Assembly (NCBI RefSeq): GCF_034931005.1
Contig: NZ_JAYGIN010000012.1
Location: 1-64,000 of the forward strand
Source of the DNA: Arcicella sp034931005
Lineage (GTDB): Bacteria; Bacteroidota; Bacteroidia; Cytophagales; Spirosomataceae
Reading direction: 5' to 3'
Length of the DNA stretch: 64,000 bases
Shown piece after piece: positions 24,916 to 34,109 of the stretch. The notes under the pieces are model-generated. The model saw nothing but the letters and a program-made list of their open reading frames with translations. It was not told the DNA's origin and ran no database searches. Position 1 is the first letter of the stretch. The number at the start of each line of letters is the position of its first letter. Position numbers and translations under genes: made by a program.

Positions 24916-25686
24916 ATGAACTTACACTATCAAAAAATAGGAAATGGTCAAAAAATCCTGCTCGCCTTTCATGGAATGGGGCAGGATTTTTCGTGTTTCC
25001 TGAAATTTGCCGAAACCTTTGAAAATCAATACACTACCTATTTGTTTGATTTGCCTTTTCATGGAAAAAATGAAGGTACTGAAAATAGCATGATTACGAA
25101 GGAGGTTTGGGAAAATTTCATGACTGATTTCCTACAAGAAAATGAAATCAGTCATTTCTCAGTTATCGCTTTTAGTATGGGTGGACGATTTGCCTTAGCA
25201 ACCGTTGAATTTTTTTCAGAGAGAATAAAAGAACTTTACCTATTAGCCCCCGATGGCGTTTCTGAAGACCCTGTCTATACTTTAGCAACTCGATTTGGCT
25301 TTTCACGCAAGATTTTTCATACAGTATTAAAACATAATCATAAACTTTACACTCCTGCTGAAATGTTAGTAAAAGTAGGTTTGGTACATGAAAGTGTCTT
25401 GAAATTTGCCAAAATGATGGTCGATACTCCCCAAAAACAAAAGCAACTTTATCAGGCTTGGATTGGATTTTATCAGTTAAGGTTTGACATAAAAAAAATT
25501 GCCAATCTGATTAATTTACAGCATATTGAGGTAAAGATTTTTATGGGAAAATACGATAAAGTGATGCCTATTCATAAAGTTTTACCACTTTCAAAACGCA
25601 TCAAACCTACTCAATTTGTCATTTTAGAAGCTACTCACGGACGATTGGTTGATAAAACTTTAAGATATTTAGGGAAAGGTAATTAG
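24916..25686 (+). CDS. Alpha/beta hydrolase
   Basis: A 256-residue cytosolic alpha/beta-hydrolase. The oxyanion segment HGMGQD is near residue 19, the nucleophile elbow AFSMGGRFA gives Ser87, an acid is likely in FMGKYDKVMP, and the catalytic His is in ATHGRLV. The family cannot be narrowed to a reaction from sequence; esterases, thioesterases and C-C hydrolases share this pattern. Its start codon lies directly behind a stable hairpin. It points the same way as the type III PKS gene 214 bp downstream and could process its product (inference). Confidence 0.85.
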   Translation: MNLHYQKIGNGQKILLAFHGMGQDFSCFLKFAETFENQYTTYLFDLPFHGKNEGTENSMITKEVWENFMTDFLQENEISHFSVIAFSMGGRFALATVEFFSERIKELYLLAPDGVSEDPVYTLATRFGFSRKIFHTVLKHNHKLYTPAEMLVKVGLVHESVLKFAKMMVDTPQKQKQLYQAWIGFYQLRFDIKKIANLINLQHIEVKIFMGKYDKVMPIHKVLPLSKRIKPTQFVILEATHGRLVDKTLRYLGKGN

Positions 25687-25900
25687 TTATTGGTAATTAG
25701 AAAATGGTTCATTGGTAAGGAGTTTATTATCAGATTCTTATGTTTTGTAGAATTGATAAATCTCTAAAAAAATATCCGTATTTGACATTTAACTGACAAT
25801 ATTCAAACAATAGTCGTTGTTACTTCGTATATTAAATGTTGTTAGGTGTTTAGGTTATCATCTACATTTACCTAATAACTTCATCCAATCCAAAGCTAAA

Positions 25901-26989
25901 ATGAGTTTTATCACTGCCATCGGCACGGCTGTTCCCGAAAATTGTTTCCCCCAAATGCAAATTGCTGAGTTTATGGCTTCTGCTTTGCAAATGGACGAAT
26001 ACAACCAACGAAAACTCAAAGCATTGTACCGAACTACAAAAATTGCTCAACGGCATTCGGTTTTGACTGATTATGGAAAGCCTTATTCTGAATATCAATT
26101 TTATCCACAAAGCCCAGATTTAGAGCCATTTCCAACCATTTCTCAGCGAATGATTGCTTATCAAACGTTTGCTTTACCGCTATGTTTGAAGGCAATTACA
26201 AACCTCAATCAAGATATTACCCATCAAGGAATTACCCATATCATCACGGTTAGTTGTACAGGAATGTACGCTCCAGGTTTAGATATTGAAATTATTGCAT
26301 TCTTGAATTTAGACACAACTATTCAACGAACCGCCATCAATTTTATGGGTTGTTATGGTGCTTTTAACGGCTTGAAAATGGCAGATACTATTTGTAAAGC
26401 TAACCCCGAAGCGAAGGTTTTGGTAGTTTGTGTTGAATTGTGTACACTTCATTTCCAGAAGAAAATGGATGAAGATTTTTTGCTTTCGAATGCTCTTTTT
26501 GCGGACGGTGCTGCTGCCGTTTTGATTGAAAGTAAAGGTCAAGAGAAAAGCCTTGAATTACGCTCTTTTTTTTGTGATTTATACTTTGAAGGAAAACAAG
26601 ATATGGCTTGGAAAGTAGCAGATTTTGGTTTTGAAATGACCTTGACTTCTTATATTCCTAAATTAGTAAAAAATGGCATTAAGTCTTTGATTGATAGGTT
26701 ATTGGATAAGTCTGGAATAGCGAATGATGATATTGATTTGTACGCTATGCACCCAGGAGGAAAAGCGATTTTAGAGGCGATAGAATCGTCTTTGGAAATA
26801 ACCAAAGAGGACAATAAATATGCGTATGAAGTTTTAAGAGATTATGGAAATATGTCGTCGTGTACTGTTCTATTTGTCTTGAATGAAATTCTGAAAAATA
26901 CGTCGGATTCAGACAAAGGTAAAAACATTTTGAGTTGTGCTTTTGGACCGGGATTGACTTTAGAATCTATGATTTTGAGGGTGAATTAG
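25901..26989 (+). CDS. Type III polyketide synthase
   Basis: A 362-residue thiolase-fold condensing enzyme of the chalcone synthase/type III PKS family. It uses CoA starters and malonyl-CoA without an acyl carrier protein. The triad is Cys119 (VSCTGMYAPGLD), His284 (AMHPGGKAI) and Asn317 (YGNMSSCTVLF), each in its canonical motif. GCYGAFNGLKMA and the GFGPG-like AFGPGLTLE loop near the C-terminus are also present. The frame is open upstream, but the fold begins at MSFITAIGTAVP. Its stop overlaps that of the convergent gene in the 4-nt string TTAG. Product unknown; an alkylresorcinol- or pyrone-type lipid is possible. Confidence 0.9.
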   Translation: MSFITAIGTAVPENCFPQMQIAEFMASALQMDEYNQRKLKALYRTTKIAQRHSVLTDYGKPYSEYQFYPQSPDLEPFPTISQRMIAYQTFALPLCLKAITNLNQDITHQGITHIITVSCTGMYAPGLDIEIIAFLNLDTTIQRTAINFMGCYGAFNGLKMADTICKANPEAKVLVVCVELCTLHFQKKMDEDFLLSNALFADGAAAVLIESKGQEKSLELRSFFCDLYFEGKQDMAWKVADFGFEMTLTSYIPKLVKNGIKSLIDRLLDKSGIANDDIDLYAMHPGGKAILEAIESSLEITKEDNKYAYEVLRDYGNMSSCTVLFVLNEILKNTSDSDKGKNILSCAFGPGLTLESMILRVN

Positions 26990-28542
26990 AAACTATACTT
27001 GGTTGAAAATAAAATACCACTACTATACAAATTGACAGAACCACGCCCAACACCTATTAGTGGTGTTTTGAGATAGGGTTCAGCCTGAATGGTAAGATGT
27101 TTGGTTAGTTGTTTTTCTAAACCAATTGATAGATTTAAGGTACTCCAATAATATGAGGTTTTTTCCTGCCAATCAACTGTTTTTTGAGGCCCATATTTAT
27201 AATTGTACGTATATGATTCGTTTAGCATTAGATAGGACGAAATGCCAGCACTTACAAACCAAGTTTGTTTAGCGTGCTGAAAAGAATTAAAGCGTAAATT
27301 CAGTGGAATATCAATCATTTTGCAACCTCCATCAACTTCCAGAGGCTTTGATGGGTGATACTTTTGCCAAGTATTTGCCCAACTATGATAATAGTCAAAT
27401 TCTCCACCATATTTTTTGCTCGAATACGTAAGACCTGTTTGCAAAATCCATTTTTTACTAAGATGATATTCAAATAAAAGCCCCAAAGAGCTGCTTAATG
27501 CCGATGTCTCTAACTTTTCAATAGAGTTAATATCAGGAGATAGAGCTAATCTTACTCCAAAACGAGCCATCTTGGGTGTTGGTTTTGGTCTGGGAAGACT
27601 ATCAATAAAAGGTGGTAAGTCAATTGGTAAAGCTGTCAAAAGTGATTTGGTTTTTTTGCTCGCTAAATCATCAATTCCGAAGAAATTTGTTCGAGTAAAC
27701 ACTTCTTCTATTTCAGTTTTTTGAGGAATTATGTTAAGGGTTTCAAGACCAATATTTTCACTTTTATTTGAGGTAATTAACTTATGAAATTGGTTTTTAT
27801 GAGATGATTCTTGCTTGTTTTTAGCTTTTCCCTGATTCTTGAAATTGTTTTTTACATTTTCTGTTTCAGAATAACTTTCGATTGATTTTGAAGAAAATAC
27901 TGGACTGTTCGTTAAATTATCCATCGTTGAAGTTTCTTCTTTTACTGTTTTTACAGATTTCGTTTCTGACGAAGTTTTGATTTTTTCGGTATTCCTATTT
28001 TCTGTAAATATTTGTAATTGTTTGTCATTTTGAGTCGTAGTCTCTTCTTTTATTGCTAAATTCTTTTCTAATAAATCACTATCATTATTATTCACTTTCG
28101 TCTGAGATGACTGCGTATTCTTCTCATTACCTTGTTTTAAGTTTGAAGTATTGCGATTTTTTGAGGATTCAATATTTTTATTTTCAGTAGTTGCTGAAGA
28201 TAGATTTTTCTTATCTTCTTTATTTTTTTCAGAAGATTCAGACGATAATTTATTTGACTGATTATTGATATTGTTTGTAATTGTGTGGTTAGGCGTGTTT
28301 ATTTCAGTTTTTCTATTCACAAAATAATATACCATTCCCACCCCAACTAATAATAGAAGGGCAAGCGGCAACAATCTCCTTTTGGTAATACTTTTGGGAG
28401 TAACAACTTCGGGTTGATTGTCAATTTTATGTCTCAGTTTGTCGAATGCCGACGAATCAAACGGGATTTCTACCTTATCAGAGGCTTCTCTGAAAAGGTC
28501 GTCCAGTTCATCATCGGGTATATCCCACCACTTATCTGACAT
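26986..28542 (-). CDS. Anti-sigma-like protein with outer-membrane barrel
   Basis: A 518-residue protein downstream of an ECF sigma gene. Residues 1-55 are acidic and helical (WWDIPDDELDDLFREASDK) and would be cytoplasmic. A single membrane helix follows at 56-76. Residues 80-290 are a low-complexity Asn/Ser/Lys/Glu linker. From about 330 to the end the sequence looks like an outer-membrane barrel (RFGVRLALSPDINS..., WILQTGLTYSSKKYGG..., final SGILFSTKYSF). This would place one polypeptide across both membranes. The N-terminus is not a standard zinc anti-sigma domain. The regulatory role is inferred from position. Confidence 0.72.
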   Translation of the reverse strand: MSDKWWDIPDDELDDLFREASDKVEIPFDSSAFDKLRHKIDNQPEVVTPKSITKRRLLPLALLLLVGVGMVYYFVNRKTEINTPNHTITNNINNQSNKLSSESSEKNKEDKKNLSSATTENKNIESSKNRNTSNLKQGNEKNTQSSQTKVNNNDSDLLEKNLAIKEETTTQNDKQLQIFTENRNTEKIKTSSETKSVKTVKEETSTMDNLTNSPVFSSKSIESYSETENVKNNFKNQGKAKNKQESSHKNQFHKLITSNKSENIGLETLNIIPQKTEIEEVFTRTNFFGIDDLASKKTKSLLTALPIDLPPFIDSLPRPKPTPKMARFGVRLALSPDINSIEKLETSALSSSLGLLFEYHLSKKWILQTGLTYSSKKYGGEFDYYHSWANTWQKYHPSKPLEVDGGCKMIDIPLNLRFNSFQHAKQTWFVSAGISSYLMLNESYTYNYKYGPQKTVDWQEKTSYYWSTLNLSIGLEKQLTKHLTIQAEPYLKTPLIGVGRGSVNLYSSGILFSTKYSF

Positions 28543-28641
28543 TTTGTTGATAATTGTCGTCTGACAATTGTTATTAGTGATACTGAATGATAATTGAGTG
28601 ATTTGTGGTAGAGTAAAAAGTACCTAATACGAAGCATACAA

Positions 28642-29190
28642 TTAAACTTTACTTAAAATTTCTCTTAGATTTATTCTGGCTCTTGCCAAGTTTGACTTAG
28701 ATGTTCCAACTGAAATACTCAACATTTCAGCGATTTCTTCGTGCGAATAACCATCAATAGCAAATAAGCTAAAAACAGTTCGGTAAGCAGGCGATAGTTT
28801 TTGAACAAATCCTAAGAGTTCTTCATAGGATACATCAGATGAAGCATCCGTATTGTCGGTCAAATGATACTCGCCTTCCTGTATATCGTCATGATTATAA
28901 TGTTTATGATTGTGTCGATAATAATCCAACGCCGTATTTACCATTATTTTCCTTAGCCAATTTTTAAAAGACTTTGTTAAATCTACCTTGTCAGCATTAT
29001 TAAAAATCTTTATAAACCCATCATTTACAATCTCGATAGCTTCGTCGTGAGTGCGTGTATAGCGTAAACAAACACTCATAGCATAGCCATAGAACTGCTT
29101 ATAAAGCAATTCCTGACACTTGGGATTACCAATTAGGCATCCGTCAAGCAGGTCTTTGAGTGTATGATTTCGGTCTATGGTAATGGGCAT
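28642..29190 (-). CDS. ECF RNA polymerase sigma factor
   Basis: A 182-residue sigma-70 family factor with only regions 2 and 4. Region 2 has ETIVNDGFIKIF-like helices (EAIEIVNDGFIKIFNN, FKNWLRKIMVNTALDYYR) for core and -10 binding. Region 4 is a helix-turn-helix (YSHEEIAEMLSISVGTSKSNLARAR). It directs RNA polymerase to a private regulon. It is followed after 99 bp by the barrel-linked anti-sigma-like gene, the usual layout of a sigma/regulator pair. No TonB receptor is nearby, so it is not a typical iron-starvation type unit. Confidence 0.92.
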   Translation of the reverse strand: MPITIDRNHTLKDLLDGCLIGNPKCQELLYKQFYGYAMSVCLRYTRTHDEAIEIVNDGFIKIFNNADKVDLTKSFKNWLRKIMVNTALDYYRHNHKHYNHDDIQEGEYHLTDNTDASSDVSYEELLGFVQKLSPAYRTVFSLFAIDGYSHEEIAEMLSISVGTSKSNLARARINLREILSKV

Positions 29191-29423
29191 TTTGATGGCA
29201 TTGCTGCGAAAAAATATTTCTCAAACGTTAAAGCTATCAATGTATTTAACAAGTACGAACGTTTGATTTATTGAGTTGCGTAGCGATACTATCTTTTCTA
29301 AAAAAAACAAAAATAATGTTTTCAAAGATGAATTTCTCAATACCAAATCTATTTGCATTCCATTTTAATTATGCCCTACTGCTGAATCCGCTGAGCTAAT
29401 TCTCAAAATCCAGAGATTTTCTG

Positions 29424-29431
29424 TAACTTTG
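29424..29431 (+). promoter_or_regulatory. -7 box of psd
   Basis: TAACTTTG matches TAnnTTTG. It implies a transcript start near 29438, just upstream of the ATG at 29456 and downstream of the alternative ATG at 29429. Confidence 0.5.
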
Positions 29432-29455
29432 CAAATCAAACATTCCCTAAAAACA

Positions 29456-30115
29456 ATGACAATCCATAGAGAAAGCAAAGGAACTATCTTGGTTACTACT
29501 ATTTTTTTGATAGTTTTGAATAGTGCAATTGCCTATTTTTTCCCTGATAATGATACACTTCGTAAAATTTTCGTAGTTCTTAGTGTTATTTTAGCAATAA
29601 TTGTGCTTCAATTTTTCCGTGTTCCAAAACGTACTACGGTTCAGAATCCCAAACATATTATTGCTCCTGCCGATGGTAAAGTGGTTGTAATTGAGGAAGT
29701 TGTAGAAACAGAATATTTCAAAGGTCCACGTCGTCAGGTATCGATTTTTATGTCACCAATCAATGTGCATATCAATTTCAACCCAATTTCTGGAATTGTT
29801 TCTTATTTCAAATATCACCCAGGAAAGTTCTTGGTAGCTTGGCATCCAAAGTCGAGTACAGACAATGAAAGAACGACTATCGTGACCAAACACGCCAATG
29901 GAACAGAGGTTCTTTTCCGTCAAATTGCAGGTGCTTTGGCTCGTAGAATTTGCTGGTATGTGAAGGAAGGACAAGCTGTTGAGCAAGGAAAAGAGTTCGG
30001 TTTTATCAAATTTGGTTCAAGAATTGATATTTTCTTGCCTTTAGATGCGAAAATTTTAGTAAATCTTGAAGATAGACCTGTGGGTGGAGAAACTGTTATT
30101 GCTGAATTAGCGTAG
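29456..30115 (+). CDS. psd: Phosphatidylserine decarboxylase, short type
   Basis: A 219-residue proenzyme that decarboxylates phosphatidylserine to phosphatidylethanolamine at the inner membrane. Two hydrophobic helices (about 10-30 and 36-53) anchor it. The self-cleavage site is in IKFGSRIDIFLP, giving Ser188 as the future pyruvoyl group. This is the GS-type site of the short archaeal/Bacteroidota form and not the LGST of the long enterobacterial form. APADGKVV and SPINVHINFNP are further hallmarks. The start is chosen from the promoter position. No pssA is adjacent. Confidence 0.94.
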   Translation: MTIHRESKGTILVTTIFLIVLNSAIAYFFPDNDTLRKIFVVLSVILAIIVLQFFRVPKRTTVQNPKHIIAPADGKVVVIEEVVETEYFKGPRRQVSIFMSPINVHINFNPISGIVSYFKYHPGKFLVAWHPKSSTDNERTTIVTKHANGTEVLFRQIAGALARRICWYVKEGQAVEQGKEFGFIKFGSRIDIFLPLDAKILVNLEDRPVGGETVIAELA

Positions 30116-30169
30116 TTTATTTAATGATTTGTGAATGACTGAGTTGTGATTTAACAATTCATGAGTATA

Positions 30170-30209
30170 AAAATGGGGTAAAAAGTATCAAAACTTTTTA
30201 CCCCATTTT
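30170..30209 (+). terminator. Terminator after psd
   Basis: A perfect 17-bp stem (30170-30186 with 30193-30209; core GGGGTAAAAAGT) with a six-base loop, followed by a T-rich tract. It lies between convergent genes. Confidence 0.85.
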
Positions 30210-30313
30210 CTTTTACATTAAGATTAAAAGATTGGTGGATTTTAGGATTGATATTAAGTGAAACCTTTTGTCTTAAAATCTATTAATCCAAAAAATCGTG
30301 GTGCAGACCAACA

Positions 30314-31159
30314 TTACATATCCACCATTTCCACTACAATTTTCCAAGAATCCTTCGCTTCTTGCTTCCAAATTCTTACATAATTTCCTAATTTTCCTGC
30401 TCCTGAAATTACTCCGTAAACACAAACTAAGTCGCCCGCACTGGAAGAAATTGCTTTCAAACCTGTGTAAACAATATTTTTATCGTAAGACTTTTTCAAA
30501 AAAGCTTTTCCTAATTCCTTACCGATGATTGGCTTCTGATTTTTGCGGTAAATTCTTACGTTTTGGGCAAGATGTGGCTCAAATGGATTAAGTGATGATT
30601 TGGCATTTTTCCAATAAAAATGGTCATTCATAAAAACCATTCGTTCGGCTAAAACCATTTGATTTTTGAGTTCCGTTGGTTTAAATGTTGGATACAATTC
30701 TGTGGTATTCTCTGCATTCATTTCTGGATTTGAAAGACCTGCATCAATTGCAACTTTCCATGAATTATCCATTTGTTTTTTCCAAAGCGTAACAAAACTC
30801 CCGAATGAAACAGGTTTATCAGTCGCCAATTCATTATGAAATTGCCAATTGCCAACCGTATAAGCCAAATCCATCGAACCCGAAATTTCAGCTACGGTTG
30901 GTTGCCAAGTGATAATGCCTTTGAAATCCGTTTTTTGCCAATGTTCTAAACCATTTGTAGGCATTCCTTTTTCAAAAACGATAGATTCTTTCGTCAAAAA
31001 TTCCAAGAAAGCATTTTTTGTGCCTTTGTCGATAGACATTTGGGCAAAAGCTTTTTCCGTTTTAGTGACTTCTTGTAACGCATCTTTTTGTTTTGCGTCT
31101 TGAGCAAAAATCACACTTGGAAATAAGCAGATGAAAAGGAATATATTTTTTAAAGTCAT
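30314..31159 (-). CDS. Exported tandem SnoaL-like protein
   Basis: A 281-residue protein with a signal peptide (cleavage near VIFAQ). Two successive domains, about residues 25-150 and 185-281, each have the helix-strand pattern of the NTF2/SnoaL/DUF4440 fold and each ends in a similar strand (SWKVAIDAGLSN and SWKIVVEMVDM). This implies an internal duplication. Family members bind small ligands or act as isomerases and hydratases, but periplasmic ones in Bacteroidota have no assigned role. Gene is monocistronic and converges on psd. Confidence 0.75.
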   Translation of the reverse strand: MTLKNIFLFICLFPSVIFAQDAKQKDALQEVTKTEKAFAQMSIDKGTKNAFLEFLTKESIVFEKGMPTNGLEHWQKTDFKGIITWQPTVAEISGSMDLAYTVGNWQFHNELATDKPVSFGSFVTLWKKQMDNSWKVAIDAGLSNPEMNAENTTELYPTFKPTELKNQMVLAERMVFMNDHFYWKNAKSSLNPFEPHLAQNVRIYRKNQKPIIGKELGKAFLKKSYDKNIVYTGLKAISSSAGDLVCVYGVISGAGKLGNYVRIWKQEAKDSWKIVVEMVDM

Positions 31160-31165
31160 AAGAAT

Positions 31166-31435
31166 TTGTAGTGGCTAATAGCATTAGCCTGTTTTAATTC
31201 GTGATTAAGCTAATGCTATGAGCTGAATTGGTTAGTTAAATTGTACTCATATTAGTGTTAACTATTGCAACAAAATGCTTTGCTAAAACGAAACGTTTAA
31301 AATTCTATGTTTTCTATCCTACCTCAATGTTAATAAAATAAACCATGTAGAGAAGATAGAACACATAGATTTACAGGGATTGTGAAATCATTAATTGGGT
31401 ACAATATAACTAACCAGTTCAATTAGCCACTACAA
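31166..31435. repeat. Interrupted long palindrome with nested hairpin
   Basis: This fills the 301-bp gap between the SnoaL-like gene and the helicase gene; there is no gene in it. The outer arms are 31166-31179 plus 31223-31246 on the left and 31399-31435 on the right, where the complement is continuous. The left arm is split by an extra perfect hairpin (31178-31219, arms ATAGCATTAGC). A further inner pair with the motif CTATGTGTTCTATC-like sequence lies near 31301-31325 and 31350-31375. Confidence 0.8.
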
Positions 31436-31460
31436 TAAATTAACTAAATCACCACTAAAC

Positions 31461-32870
31461 TTATTGTCGTCCTTTTCTACTATTTCCACCTTTTTTTGCA
31501 CCTCTGTTTTTCCTTTCTCCGCTACTACTTGATGATTTGCCAAAAGTCCCTTTTCGAGATTCTTTTCCGCCTGCAATAATCTGTTTTTTATTTTTTACCT
31601 CTTTCTCTTTTGCTTTTACTTTGAAGTCCTTTTTCTCATGGAAAGCACCTTTAAAAGTGGGGTCTTCACGTTTGCGTTGTTCGTCAATTTCACGAAGCAT
31701 GATTTGTTGCTCAATAAATGGCGTTTGTAAAACGTCTAAATCAGCAGGAAGTGGCTCACGTGGAATGGTCATTTTGATGATTTTCTCAATTTTTCCGATG
31801 TGATATTCTTCCGCCTCGGTCATAAAAGTGATGGCTTCTCCTGTTTGATTTGCTCGTCCAGTACGACCAATTCTGTGAACATAGTCTTCATAAATCAGTG
31901 GAACATCAAAGTTGATTACGTGGCTAACCATCTGAATATCAATGCCTCTTGAAGCTACATCAGTTGCAACTAATACTTGGATATTACCTTCTTTGAAATC
32001 TTCCATTGAATTGATACGAGTATTTTGCCCTTTGTTTGCATGAATCACCCGAATCTTATTTTCACCAACGACTTTTCGTCCTAAAAACTTAAAAATATTA
32101 TCGGCATATTCCTTACTTCTACAAAAAATAATCGTTCGATTAAATCGCTCGTGGTCACGCATGAGCATTCCCAAAAGATTAATTTTTGTCATGAAATTGG
32201 GTACTTGATACAAACTTTGTTTTACCATACTGGCGGTGGTAGCTTGGGGCGAAACTTCAACTTTATGTGGAAATTCCAAAAACTCATGCGAGAGGTTTTC
32301 AACACGTAAAGGAAAGGTTGCTGAAAACAACAAATTCTGGCGTTTTTTAGAAGGAATTACTTCTAAAATCTTCCGAATCTGTGGCATAAAGCCCATATCC
32401 ATCATTTTGTCGGCTTCGTCCAAAATGAGGGTTTTTAGTTCTTTTACGCCAATTTCCCCTTTGAGATAAATATCCATGAATCGCCCTGGTGTTGCTACAA
32501 TTATATCAATACCTTTTTGGAGCGTTTCTATTTGTGTTTTTGGTCCCAAACCGCCGTATAAAGCCACGTGGCGTAGGTCGGTATATTTGGCTAAAGCCTT
32601 GATTGCCTCATCAATTTGCATCACCAACTCACGAGTAGGAGCGAGAATCAACACTCGCATATCCGTTCCTTGTGCGTATTTGACCTTCATCAAAATAGGG
32701 AGGAGGTAAGCGGCAGTTTTGCCCGTACCCGTCTGTGCAATACCCAACACATCATGCCCTCCCAAAACTAAGGGAATGGCTTGTTCTTGAATTGGCGTAG
32801 GTGATTGATAACCAGCCTCTTCGATGGCGTTTAGTAATTGTCTGTTGAGTTCAAAATCCTCGAAAGTCAT
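31461..32870 (-). CDS. DEAD-box RNA helicase, RhlE-like
   Basis: A 469-residue ATP-dependent RNA helicase. The Q motif is YQSPTPIQEQA, motif I is AQTGTGKTAA (GTGKT at residues 48-52), motif II is DEAD in LILDEADKMMD, motif III is SAT in LFSATFP, and motif VI is HRIGRTGRA. The last 60 residues are strongly basic and Gly/Ser-rich (KKGGNSRKGRQ), a typical RNA-binding tail. Such enzymes act in ribosome assembly or cold adaptation. A second helicase of this type lies at 59393. Confidence 0.95.
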   Translation of the reverse strand: MTFEDFELNRQLLNAIEEAGYQSPTPIQEQAIPLVLGGHDVLGIAQTGTGKTAAYLLPILMKVKYAQGTDMRVLILAPTRELVMQIDEAIKALAKYTDLRHVALYGGLGPKTQIETLQKGIDIIVATPGRFMDIYLKGEIGVKELKTLILDEADKMMDMGFMPQIRKILEVIPSKKRQNLLFSATFPLRVENLSHEFLEFPHKVEVSPQATTASMVKQSLYQVPNFMTKINLLGMLMRDHERFNRTIIFCRSKEYADNIFKFLGRKVVGENKIRVIHANKGQNTRINSMEDFKEGNIQVLVATDVASRGIDIQMVSHVINFDVPLIYEDYVHRIGRTGRANQTGEAITFMTEAEEYHIGKIEKIIKMTIPREPLPADLDVLQTPFIEQQIMLREIDEQRKREDPTFKGAFHEKKDFKVKAKEKEVKNKKQIIAGGKESRKGTFGKSSSSSGERKNRGAKKGGNSRKGRQ

Positions 32871-32895
32871 AAATTTTATTCGCTTAATTTAACCA

Positions 32896-32903
32896 CAAAG
32901 GTA
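32896..32903 (-). promoter_or_regulatory. -7 box of RhlE-like helicase gene
   Basis: Minus-strand TACCTTTG matches TAnnTTTG 26 bp upstream of the start codon. No -33 TTG is seen. Confidence 0.45.
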
Positions 32904-33056
32904 CGGAAAAAACCTCAGTCCCGTTTGAATGGTTTTGATTATGAAGTAACACAGGATTTGGCGACATCATTCAAAATAGGCTTGTCTTAATTTTTAGGTA
33001 TGAAATTTTTTAAGTAGAAAATTATTTATAAATTTACATAACTGATTATATAACTA

Positions 33057-34022
33057 ATGAAATATATGGATTTTTTCAATCAAACTGGCAAAATGGTTTT
33101 GGGTAGTAGGCTTCGCCGATTGAGCGAGCAAATAACTGAAAATGCCTTACAGGTCTATAAACTATACGATATTGATTTTCAACCTAAATGGTTTCCTGTG
33201 TTTTATGTTTTGTCGAAAGGGCAAGAAAAAACGATTACAGACATTGCCGAAGAAATTGGTCATTCTCAGCCTTCCGTAAGTAAAATTATTTCTGAAATGG
33301 TAAAGGTGGGTTTGATATTGGAGACAAAAGATAAAAAAGATGGACGTAAAAATATGGTTAGTCTTTCTGCCGAAGGAATTGCTATTACAGAAAAAATAGA
33401 ACATCAATATTTGGATGTTACCAGTGCCATAGAAGAAACTTTTGCCCAAACAACGCACGATTTATGGAAAGCAATTGAAGAATGGGAATATCTTTTGAAT
33501 CAAAAAACGTTGCTTCGTAGAGTTCAAGAACAGAAAAAAATAAGAGAATCAAAAGACGTTCAGCTTGTTGATTATGAAGCGAAATATCTCAATGCTTTTC
33601 GTTCATTAAACATAGAATGGATTGCTCAGTATTTCAAAATGGAAGAAGCTGACTATAAAGCTTTGGATAATCCAAAGGAGTACATTCTTGAAAAAGGAGG
33701 ACATATTTTAGTTGCTCTGTATAAAAATGAACCCGTAGGAGTATGTGCTTTGATTAAAATGGACGACCACGAATACGATTATGAATTGGCAAAAATGGCG
33801 GTTTCTCCTACCGTACAAGGAAAAAATATTGGTTTTTTATTAGGGCAAGCCATTATCGAAAAGGCAAAATTCTTAGGAGCTTCCAAAATTTATTTAGAGA
33901 GCAATACCATCTTAAAACCTGCCATTAATCTTTATCAAAAATTGGGTTTCCAAAAAGTGGTAGGACATTCTACTCCTTATGAACGTTGCAATATTCAAAT
34001 GGGACTGAGTTTAAATAATTAG
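33057..34022 (+). CDS. MarR-type HTH fused to GNAT acetyltransferase
   Basis: A 321-residue fusion. Residues about 25-145 form a MarR winged helix (TDIAEEIGHSQPSVSKIISEMVKVGL as recognition region, split here from the wing KDGRKNMVSLS). Residues about 165-321 form a GNAT domain, with acetyl-CoA loop VQGKNIGFLLGQAI and the late LYQKLGFQKV. MarR-GNAT fusions are known, but substrate and operator are usually undefined. The gene is a single unit next to ettA, which has its own promoter. Confidence 0.9.
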   Translation: MKYMDFFNQTGKMVLGSRLRRLSEQITENALQVYKLYDIDFQPKWFPVFYVLSKGQEKTITDIAEEIGHSQPSVSKIISEMVKVGLILETKDKKDGRKNMVSLSAEGIAITEKIEHQYLDVTSAIEETFAQTTHDLWKAIEEWEYLLNQKTLLRRVQEQKKIRESKDVQLVDYEAKYLNAFRSLNIEWIAQYFKMEEADYKALDNPKEYILEKGGHILVALYKNEPVGVCALIKMDDHEYDYELAKMAVSPTVQGKNIGFLLGQAIIEKAKFLGASKIYLESNTILKPAINLYQKLGFQKVVGHSTPYERCNIQMGLSLNN

Positions 34023-34054
34023 TTATTTTCTCTGGCTTTGATTCTTCCCAAAAT

Positions 34055-34085
34055 TTGGGGTACATTAATGTTTGTACTATCTTTG
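34055..34085 (+). promoter_or_regulatory. Promoter of ettA
   Basis: TTG (34055-34057), 20-nt spacer and TATCTTTG (34078-34085) match the Bacteroidota promoter, 24 bp before the ettA start codon. Confidence 0.7.
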
Positions 34086-34109
34086 AACTACACAAATATT
34101 TAAAATCAA

